Of a stretch of DNA of 64,000 bases, positions 54,561 to 64,000 are shown piece by piece; within the stretch, counting starts at the first letter, position 1; every line of letters begins with the position of its first letter. A model generated the notes under the pieces. It did not search any database, was not told the origin of the DNA, and was given only the letters and a program-made list of their open reading frames with translations. Source of the DNA: Glycine soja (lineage: Eukaryota; Streptophyta; Magnoliopsida; Fabales; Fabaceae). Both the position numbers and the translations under genes were made by a program. Location of the stretch: the NCBI RefSeq assembly GCF_004193775.1, contig NC_041016.1, forward strand, positions 39,230,547 through 39,294,546, written 5' to 3'.

Positions 54561-56747
54561 CCAGCAGCTGGCTGTTACTGCAAAATGTGTTTGTGTTTGT
54601 GATTGTGAATTATCATCCAAACATTACCCGCCAGCCAAGGTCCTTTTGACTCAACATTCCACAATGGTGTCTTATGATTGATTAATTGAAGTCTAACTAT
54701 CTTTTAGGGAACTGAGATTTGAGTTGACCTCTGCACATACCCAACTATATCCTGCTTTTAATCTAGTTAGGTCCTCCTTTTTCTTGTTTATATGAGTAGG
54801 CATTTACATTTAAATGTGAGGACACTTGACTTCTCTGATTTCTACACACAATATTTTTTAGTGAATAGTTTTTCTCTTTTCCCTAACAGAGGAAGTATAA
54901 AATTCAGGTATAAAAAATTAATATGAAATTCAAGTATGAAATTAAGTAACTCACTATCATATATAGAGCATTTGTGCACATCTTTATATATTGTAATCAG
55001 AGCAGTCAACCTTCCACCAATTTGATATAGCGACCTAGTCCTAGATGATGGCCCAACCGAAAATGACCATCAACATGGAGCATGCAGCTCAAAGGGGCCA
55101 AGAGTTGAAGCCCCAAGTGAGGTTCAATTTGAAATGACATATCAGCTTGAGCATTGCAAATTGTACATCCAAAGCCCAATGAGGATAGTTTCTAATAGAA
55201 ATTATGTTGCGAAGAAAATGTGACCCATTATTAAAGTTAGCTAATGTCACAAGTGACAAAGAGATAGCTAGGGCCTAGTAGATATGACTGGTTAAACTTA
55301 AATGTAATGATTTGATTTCTATCCATTTCCCATTTTCTTCGATCCGTCGCATTCTATCTCTGTTAGCTCCCTTTTAAAAAATTCTCGGTGCCTCAATCTC
55401 CGTAATTGGAAAAGACATTGAAGTAAGCCTCTTGTTAGTGACAAATGCACCCATCTATAAAAATATCCTCTAGCAACTGGCACAGAATTCAGTTTTAAAT
55501 TTTGCATTGGCATTACTATTATTCAAGAATTTCGTGTTACTTTGTGGAGGGTGTCTGATTGATGTTACGGTATGGGTGTTATTCTTCCTGTCTTTCTCCA
55601 TCGGAAAATTATGTTGTTGTTCCACTATAAAATCCATTATTTATTTCTCAGACTTCCGTTTATGCAAATCTAAGACGCACGATACATCACTCAATTTTCT
55701 TTTAAAGTTTTTCAATTATGAATATTTTTTAATTCATGATATCTATTAAAAACAAGTTTTCTTTTTCTTTTCTTTTTTTTTTTAAAAAAAAGTGGACTGG
55801 AATTGAAGTTATCAGCGAGGATATGGACATCTGTAGTTAACTTTTTTTCGTTTCTTTCCATCTACAGAGAAGTCTTCTTTGAAAATTAGTAACGTTATCA
55901 AGCGATTATTATATTTACTTCTCATCAGCTTATAGTAGTAAATATCATCGTCAGCTAAATCAGAATCTTCTGAAATTTAAATAAAGAAAAAAAAAGAACA
56001 TATATATTAGCACAGTGGAAACAAAGTCAAAATGAATGAGTGAAGTGAGTGGAGAAACTGTTTGTGGTGTTGAAAAGAGCCCACAAACCTCTACAAAAGG
56101 ACCTTGTTAGGCCATACCTAGTTTCGTTGTCCACTATTCATTGGGAAGGTTCAGCTTTCCATCTAAGCAGAAGCCCCACTCCAATTGTCCCGTGTTCCAT
56201 TTGATATATGAAATGAAACACCACATCATTAGATAGTAGTAGGATTTAGGCCGGTGCTCCTCCAAGATTCTTTTCTTTTCTTCTCTTCAACGCCTTGTTA
56301 TTTCATTCGTATTGAGAATCACTGATTTCACAAATAGCATGTTTGGGGCGGTAAGGTGAGCCAAACTCAATTATGAAATCACCGTGAATGTGAAATAGCA
56401 TATAGTTGCTTTGAAAAAATTATGATCATACTGTGATTTTGAAGTAGTCACCATAATTTCAAAGGGTATCCAAATATGTTAAAATTCAATAATGGTCAAA
56501 TACTATAATTAAGTAAATGAATTCATGTAGGCCTGATTTCTTAAAAATCAAATTGAAAAAAAAAATCACATGCAATTGATTTGCTTTTATGAATCAAGAA
56601 TATTATTTGACCTTTTGATGTAACATTGATGAAAAGTCAACCGACATAAGGTCCTAAACACACTTTGCCTAAAGCTTTTTCAAACAAATGTTTATATTGT
56701 TATTCAATGAGAATTATCAAATGTCATGTTATTGAGGAAAAGATACA

Positions 56748-56841
56748 GGAGGCAAATTAAAGTGGTTTAGACATGTACTAAGAAGATTTCGGGAGATACC
56801 AAAGAGAAGAGTAAATTCTATGATTTTTAATCCAGTAAAAA
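56748..56841 (+). pseudogene. RTE-like non-LTR retrotransposon C-terminal remnant
   Basis: The plus strand encodes GGKLKWFRHVLRRFREIPKR and RVNSMIFNPVKR, matching the usual tail of plant RTE/LINE-like reverse transcriptase proteins (pattern LKWFGHVLRR...RRV...P.KR). The frame is open for about 30 codons only. Sequence on both sides is unrelated. Confidence 0.5.
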
Positions 56842-57111
56842 GGCTTTATATATAATGAAATTATTGACTATTGTTTATGAAGTAACTTTTGAGGTTGTCT
56901 AATCAAAGGTTAAGATTTAAGAATCAAACGACAATAATTGCTAAGCACAAATGTTTATGGTAATTAATGATCGTGAACATTTGCACTGATGACTTATTTT
57001 TTCTTATTGCAATTAATGCAGCAGTTCATAGGTCAACTTACGTATATTTCAACTTATTTAACCGTAAATCTAATAAAAATTAATAAGTCATTCATATCAA
57101 AGTTTTTCGGT

Positions 57112-57455
57112 AAACAGTTGCTAAAGGAGATAGAGATAATTAATGTGTGGGCAAGAAAGGTTTGGACTTAGATGAAGAATCAACAATGCGATACTGTACT
57201 TTGCTGTTCCTGGTTTGGAATTAACTTGGCACAGATTGAAAGTTGAAACTATTATCTTGTGCTGTGGGATGAGGCTTAAAGCTGTTATTTTGTGTGAATT
57301 AAAAGCACAGGGTATGACTAAGTGTGGTTTTATGCATTCTAGAAGATATATTGTATGCACTCCTTGTGCTGCTATGATATAACCTTTATTCTTATTAATA
57401 AAAATTCACTTTCCTTTAAAAAAAAAAAAGAAGAAAAAAAACAGTTGCTAAAGGA
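57112..57455 (+). mobile_element. Short LINE-type insertion with 17-bp target duplication
   Basis: The 17 bases AAACAGTTGCTAAAGGA occur at 57112-57128 and 57439-57455. The 310 bp between end in a 3' region with TTATTCTTATTAATAAAA and then an A-rich tail (about 57418-57440). Target duplication plus 3' poly-A is the mark of target-primed reverse transcription. It is probably a 5'-truncated LINE; the body contains no coding domain, so a retrocopied transcript end is also possible. Confidence 0.75.
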
Positions 57456-59904
57456 TATCCAATCTCACCATGCTTCAATTGCTATTATTAGGGTTGACTT
57501 ATATCAAAATGCAGGATTTGAAGCACAAAGAAGGGAAGAAAAGATATATCAGCAACAAGGACTTCAATAATGGCAGTGTCTATTCATCAATTTCCTCTAG
57601 TAAAACAGAGCCACAAGTACGTTAATTTTAGATCAGCACATGAAATGAGGTAAATGTGCAAAACCAAGTTGTCAATTCAAGTTATATGAGCTCTACGGAA
57701 GTGACTCATAGAAAAAAGGGTTATATGCAGATGCAGAACGTGTTGTGGGGACTAAAGATGTATCGAGGTTAGTGTAACATGGATGGAACCCTCGAAATAC
57801 AATCAATTGCACTTAAGGTGCAATATTCTGATCATTGTTCCCGGACTACCCGTCCAAATTCTAGTTTGCCAATTGTCTCAAAGTTTGAGATCGATCTGGT
57901 TATTGACCAACTGACTATAAATTTTACACTCAGTTATTAGTCACTTTTGGTAACAATTCAACTTCATGCAACTGTGTGTATTCAAGTCCAAGTGGCAATT
58001 AATTTTCTGATTTTGTTCAAAGAAAAGTAGATGCTACTTTTTTAGGGGATGTAGATTATGGATGATTCTATTGGACCTACCTTGATATAAATTTCATGCT
58101 TGTTGGCCTGGTCCATGACCATTTATGTTCCCACTTGAGTTTATTGAAGAAACTGTTTCCGTATGCAAATCATAAGAAAGGTAATGGTTAAAGAACAAGG
58201 AAAGGACGGAAAGATCACAAATTCAATTCCTACGGCTAACAAAACTAATATTTTACCGACTAATATTTGTCTATAAAATAAAATAAGAAAGCAGTAGTCT
58301 AGCCATTTAATGAGACATCAATTAATAACATCAGGAACCCCAAGTTGCTGAGAATTATTTTCAGAGTAGACCTTCTGATACTTTTCACATTTAAATTGAA
58401 ATAAAAGGGAAAATAAAGTACCATGTATTTCGTGAACTTTCCTCAACTTCATTAGAGGTGTACAAGTTGATTCTTGTACAAGATGGATGTTATTCAAGTC
58501 CAGCTAAGTAATGGCGAATGACTTCTTTTTTTGTGTAGATTTAGTCTTGAGAATCCTTTGGTCTGATGAGTGGATGCTTGTGAGTACCTACAAAAATCAG
58601 TTAATGGGTCATGCAGAGAGAAAAGCTTGTTTGACAAAGGTCATGTGTACCACCACCAGAGACAGGGTGTAAGTTACTGTGGGATCACTAGTATATCACC
58701 TGTATCTTAATTGTTAAAATTAAATTGAAATATGTTAAATTATATATAATAATATATAAAAGTTAAAAGAATGTGTGCTTATAAAAAAATAAAATTAAAA
58801 TATATTATAATGAGAAAATAACTTATTTATAAATGGATATAAAATCTTAAAGTAAAATGTAAAAGTATTAATAATTATAATATGAATAATAAAAATTGTA
58901 ATTATTAATTACTTTAGAATAAAATTAGAAGCCAAGGATTATTTAGAAATTCTTTATTCAAATGGTGACACGTAAATATTATCCTTCAATAATAAATAAC
59001 TTCAATTAAATAATGTTATAAACATATGGTAGTATTTTTCGCTCACACCAGCGATGACTTAAGCTTAATTATTAAATTTTTTTATTAATAAATGATATGT
59101 AAATTCTATCATAAATTCTTAAAGTTATCAAAATAGATTGACCCAACTCACTTAACTCTAGCACACATGAAAAAAAATAATATTATTTTTGGTCCATTAA
59201 ATTTTACTATTATTTTGTTTTGGTACATTGAATTTAAAATATCTTATTTTGATCTTTTATGTTCTCAAAATGTTTTGATTTGATTCTTTGTTTAGATTTT
59301 CATTAGAAACGTAAATATTCTATTAATTTTTTAATTTTAAAATAATTAATTTAAAATAGCAATGACTAAAAATATTATTATTTTTATTTTATTATAAAAA
59401 TTAAAAACCACTAAAAAATTCATCTTTGCCGACCTTCTTCCCTGCCATGCAGACTTGAACCCAACAACACCTCCACCGCAACAACTCTCTGATAGCGACA
59501 TTAACAAGATACCCATTCATCCCAAACCCTCAAAGCATCAAAGTTTTATTAGATCCCAACCACCCCACATGGATTTCACCTTCCCCCTTTCATCCTCATG
59601 ATCCAATCAGAGAGAGGTACAAACAAAATTCAAGAAAAATATGACAAATAAAAGAAACAGGCATGAAAACCCCAAGTCACTATGTCGGAGTTTCTTTGTC
59701 GTTGTGTACATGACCTCCCTATTCACAATTCACCCCCCTTCACTATTGACAGCCACAGTGGTATTCGCCCCCCTTGTCGTCGACAAGCACAAAAACGGTG
59801 TTGTTTCATTTGGGTTTGTGAAGCACATTTGGGTTTTCGACTAGCATACAATGATGTGGATCCCCGACCATCTTCGACCACTCCTCCCCGATCAAACTTG
59901 CCAG
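57456..59904. other. Intergenic DNA without recognisable gene
   Basis: Mostly AT-rich. A more C-rich stretch near 59430-59900 carries overlapping short frames on both strands, none with a domain. Nothing else is visible. Confidence 0.55.
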
Positions 59905-62761
59905 TGTAACATCCCAAAAATTTAATTATGGGAATTTAAAAATATTACTATTAGAAATAATAGTAATAATAACTTAGTATGGAAGTAATTAAATTATTAG
60001 AGTTATAATAGATTAGGGTTAGAGGAAAGATTAGAAAAATGAGAAAAAAAATCATTTTTGGTAGAAATTAGAGAAAAATCAACAAGGTTAACCATAGACT
60101 ACTAGCATCAATGAGAAGAGATTGACTTTGTCAACTCATTAATGGAAAATTGGTAAATATGACCAAAACTCATTAAAAAGAGAATTTAGTTAATTAGAAA
60201 GATTTATTTAAAGTTAGAAATAATAGTTGTTGAGTCAAAATAACATTTACATCTTAGAGACAAATCAAGACATTTAATTATTTTGATTAAATGTAAACAA
60301 ATACAAAGGTAAAATGTTATGTGGCTTGCATATGATGAAATAACAACAATCACACTAGAAGTGCGGTTGAATAGTGTATTAATCAAAGATAATAGATTTT
60401 TAAAACTTTTATCATATATATGTGTGTGTATGATAAGTCGTCCATTGAAAAGAAAATAGGTTTTAATAAAACCAAGTTTGATCGTCTAATGACTAAATAA
60501 GGTAGAGTCTTTAGAATAATTTTTCAAGCAAATACTTGGTATGAAAAAAATGACACAAAGTGCCAAGAGAATACTTAATAAATCATTGAGGAGAGAAGTA
60601 GAAATACTTGATTTATACTTGCTCACTCAAACTGAGCTATTTCCACTTCTTTACACAACAGTAAAGGGTTCCACTAATCAAAACTTGATTGCCAAACAAG
60701 TATTTTGTCATGTTACTCCTGGTTATACAAGTATTCTTAATATCACTTCTGACATTGTCTTAGAGTTCCCCTGAATCTATGAAACCCAAGTATTGTTTAA
60801 CATTAAGTCATTCTTGTCTTTTGCAAACAGTAGTTTGAATGAATACAAGTATTCAATAATGCTCAACAAGTGGATAGACAATAAAGATCAAATACAAGAT
60901 AACTTTGCTTAGCAAAGGATAAACAAATGAAAGCTTAAATCATTCGTCCAATGATTTCAGCAGAGTTTTTCTTCAGAGATATATTCGTAATAATTTTTCA
61001 TTATCCTTTTTTTGAGTAGAGATTGTCTTTTATAGACTTCAATAAAAGATCCATTACAAGATCAATGTTGATTCCTTGAAAAGACCATTGTCTCACACTG
61101 AGAGATAAGGTTGCATGGCATTCGCTGATTTGCGAGGATTTGCGTAAAAGTACAAACAGTTGCATATGCTCCTTGTACTTAATGAAAACAATCCAATAAG
61201 AATATTCTTGTAAACCTTCTATTCTCTTTCATTTTATCATTTCCTTAAATTCAAATTTTAGCAATTCAAATAAAGAGAAACAAAATAAGAATTCACGAAA
61301 GAGAATTCATGTACTTTCTTTTTTCGACTATCACAATATTTTCAAATTATGTTGATTGCTTTGTGAGAGTGTACAAATCTCATACTAACTAGACCTAAGT
61401 GGTAATAATATGTAGTGTATAGCACTGGTTAATATCACAAATGAACACTCTTGGTTTTAGCGCATTGGACGCCAGTTAACATTTAACCGAGCATTAACCT
61501 CTTTGAGTGTGGATGATACATGTAGATTATGATTAAGTCCTTTAATAACATCAATCATGTTCACTTGTCATAAACTTATTAAAATTTCAATAATTTATAT
61601 TTATTGTTAATCATCAAAATCCAATGTAGATGTGAAAAGTGGTCATCCAAATCTAACATTTGATATCCTTATAACATTTGTGTATGATATTTTCAGATAA
61701 TAGGCAGATAAAGTCATGATCTGTCGTCGTATGTAATATAACTTTTAAAACTTCATTTATTACGTTGTGTCTGAGATTCTGTTTGTAGAAATATTCTTCT
61801 AGGATCTTTTGAATCTTATGAAGAATAAATGAAGTCAAGATCTAATATGTCATCTTCACTATCAAAAGGAAAGCTCTGCTATGTAGAACCTACTCTGACA
61901 CAAAGATGTTACTTTTTGTTGCAATTTCTCATACATGCAAGCCTTAAACAAATATTTCTCTGCATGAGGAAATGATGCACATTAAATGTACCAACGACCA
62001 TTTTTTATTAGACGAAAATCAAATGAAGATTTACCATTGTGAGACAACATATACTTGAAGATGAGGCCTATAAACCAGAAGCTTTGAAGACCAAAGTAGT
62101 TGATCTCGCGCAATTAATTCTTACTATTCTCCTTCAACAAGACTCTTTGTATACTCTTGTAAAATTAGAAAAAACTATCAAAACACCTAGAACACCCTCA
62201 GAGAAAAGAACTAAGTGTTGTTTTTGTTTATGTGTCTATAAGACTTGGTTTTAGTCTCTCAGCAATCCTTAACCATAAATTCTTTTGATTTGTTTAGAGT
62301 CAACAATGACTTGGTAAAACAAAGAATACTAGGTGTTGATGAAACTTGGGGTAGAGTTTGATTTGTAAGAGCCAGAAGTGTTGTGATATAATACATGTAA
62401 ATTGTGAAAGTTAGTGAAACTTAGTGACCCTGGGTCTGAATTGTTTTTCAATCGTTTGCGGATATTCTGCATTTTCACGGACTCATTTTTTTCATCATCC
62501 AAAGTGTTCTTGTAATAAAGTTTGTTATCTGTTCTTACAAAGTTATCATTATAGACGAAAAACTTTGTTGGTTTGAAAAAGTTTTTACAATTACGTTAAA
62601 TCACAATGCAACCCCTCTCATTCTTGTGATATTGGCATTTACGATAGTTTACAATGTTATGAAAACTAACACAATCATTGACCTCATCAAGACACTCGGT
62701 CGGTGGGTTTGAAGGCCAAGTGGCCACTTACAAAATGTGATCCCATTGACCCGATTGACCG

Positions 62762-62844
<83 letters not shown>

Positions 62845-64000
62845 CAAAATATGATCAATTCATATTTTTATACTTCAAATTTAAATTCATTACATTGATC
62901 AAATTATAAATATTATATAACCATTTATTACAATAAATTACTTTGTGGGTATTATCATTAAATAACTAAGCAAACTCTTATTTTTCAGGATTAAAAACAA
63001 AAGTTATAAGATAACCATAAATAAGTCGGGTGAAAATGTATAAAACATTATAAATATTACATCATATATTGATAAATATGATAATAATTAGTTATTATAT
63101 ATTGTTATCAAGATAAAAATATATTATAGGAGCATAATATATGTCATTCGATAATTAGCTATTCACAATTTAACATTATTGGAACTGAAAACAAAAATCT
63201 CAACTGGGTCAAATAACTTGGTCTGGGTCACCGAGTTTCACTAAGGTCAATCGTGTCAAACCGAGTTGTTTGCATTTACGATCTTACACCTTAACCGGAC
63301 TATCCTGGACATCGGGTCTTGGTCAAAATGATCCAACTGGCCCGACCGATTTGATTTTAATAACTATGGTTTAGAGTGACAAAAGACTTGAATTATGTGT
63401 CATGAAGTTTTAATAAGGGATTTAGGATTCAGGTAGGACACCTAACTTAATTTGGCTCAATTCAAATGGGATTAAGACCCACTACATAAGGCAACACAAC
63501 CCTAGAGTATCTAGGGGTGTGCACCATTATGGAGAGGGAATGGAGCAAGTGCTCTCATTTTCTCTCTTGCATTGGAGGTTGGGTTGTGTGGGTTGAAGGA
63601 GATTTTGTGAAGCTTAGAGGTAATTTCTTAGGGGAAAGTTTGTAATTTCAGTTGTTTTTTCAATTTCTAAGTTAATTTTTTCATTCTCTTCTCTTAAATA
63701 TGTCTCGTGCGCATAAACTCATTGGATAGAAGGTGCTAATGCTCTTTCTCTTTGTAATTTTCAAATCCTACTTCAAGGTATTGGGGGTTTCTTCTCTTTC
63801 TCATGCTTATTGTTTGTTAATGGTTTTGAATCCAATATTGAGTTGTAAATAATGATTTAGGGTTTTAGAAAATTGATTGGCTAAGTGGTTAAGTGTCATA
63901 AATGATGCATACTAGTTGTTTTATAATAGGCTGCAATGACATGTTACATGAAAATTGGTACTGGAAATTATTGGGACTTTGTGTGATGAAGCTATAATTA
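59905..64000 (+). repeat. Probable long gypsy LTR, start only
   Basis: TGTAACATCCCAAAAATTT at 59905 is the usual start of Tekay/Del-type LTRs in legumes. Near the window's right end, 63440-63720 has the look of an LTR transcription-start and U5 region (ACATAAGGCAACACAACCCTAG, pyrimidine-rich leader). Tekay LTRs can exceed 3 kb, so both may belong to one LTR running off the window, with other insertions inside. No second LTR is available for confirmation. Confidence 0.4.
62764..62843. repeat. (TA)40 microsatellite
   Basis: Eighty bases of uninterrupted TA. It follows a GACCCGATTGACCGGG segment; similar GGGTCAA/GGTCACCGAG words recur at 63200-63360, which may mark the ends of a small DNA transposon. 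Frames of alternating Tyr-Ile across it are artefacts. Confidence 0.95.

Larger units (their letters stand above)
51936..56747. other. AT-rich intergenic DNA
   Basis: No intact gene is found. Minor items: a possible exon remnant at 52608-52766, a 25-bp direct repeat at 54464 and 54536, and a minus-strand 112-codon frame at 52097-52435 with no domain I recognise. Confidence 0.55.

Noticed and set aside
62649..62909. Frames of alternating Tyr and Ile on both strands
   Set aside because: Translation of the (TA)40 microsatellite.
1..64000. tRNA, rRNA or other structural RNA genes
   Set aside because: None recognised by eye. The only tRNA-related sequences seen are primer binding sites of retroelements; a covariance-model scan was not possible.

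Overview
This window looks like gene-poor, repeat-packed heterochromatin of a plant nuclear genome. A legume, probably soybean (Glycine), is the best guess. The reasons are recognised families rather than a search: Tat/Ogre-type Ty3-gypsy elements with a tRNA-Arg-type primer site, a SIRE-like Ty1-copia layout, a Tgm-like CACTA element whose ends carry AACATCGG repeats, and low GC content. I see no intact host gene. The only recognisable host-gene sequence is a captured fragment of a TXND9-like gene inside the CACTA element.

Layout. 1-3950: an Ogre/Tat relic on the minus strand in which gag is joined directly to the region that normally follows integrase. 3951-7437: a non-autonomous gypsy-like element (A) with direct LTRs, the right one truncated. 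7438-9160: about 5.3 copies of a 326-bp tandem repeat. 9161-13043: LTR-like relic sequence and a broken ORF of a plant transposon-associated protein family. 13044-25400: a complete copia-type insertion (target duplication TTGGG) that has gag and an intact 354-codon second ORF but no pol. Its gag is interrupted at 14939-20455 by a second, very young element (B) of the same family as A (target duplication CCCAC). In B the 3' LTR is inverted, so the element is bounded by 962-bp inverted repeats. 25401-38482: a near-complete but decayed Ogre/Tat element on the minus strand (ORF1, gag, protease, G-patch, RT, RNase H, archaeal-type RNase H, integrase, primer site, 5' LTR). 38483-39145: part of an older related LTR, which interrupts the RT of a Tekay/Del-like gypsy fragment (39146-41097). 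41098-45304: AT-rich DNA with a ~1-kb foldback element. 45305-51935: a gypsy RNase H-integrase relic split by a 4.5-kb Pack-type CACTA element. 51936-64000: AT-rich DNA with small remnants (an RTE-like piece, a LINE-type insertion with a 17-bp target duplication, a (TA)40 tract) and the probable start of a long gypsy LTR near 59905.

How the parts relate. Nesting gives a relative history: Ogre-like sequence, then the copia insertion, then element B. B is youngest, with one visible mismatch between its two 962-bp LTRs. The copia element relies on other elements for replication enzymes but keeps an apparently separate promoter for its second ORF. Pairs of the palindrome GTAATCGATTAC spaced exactly 21 bp apart occur both in its LTRs and upstream of that ORF. 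This, together with the inverted-LTR element and its two face-to-face promoters, is the least ordinary content of the window.
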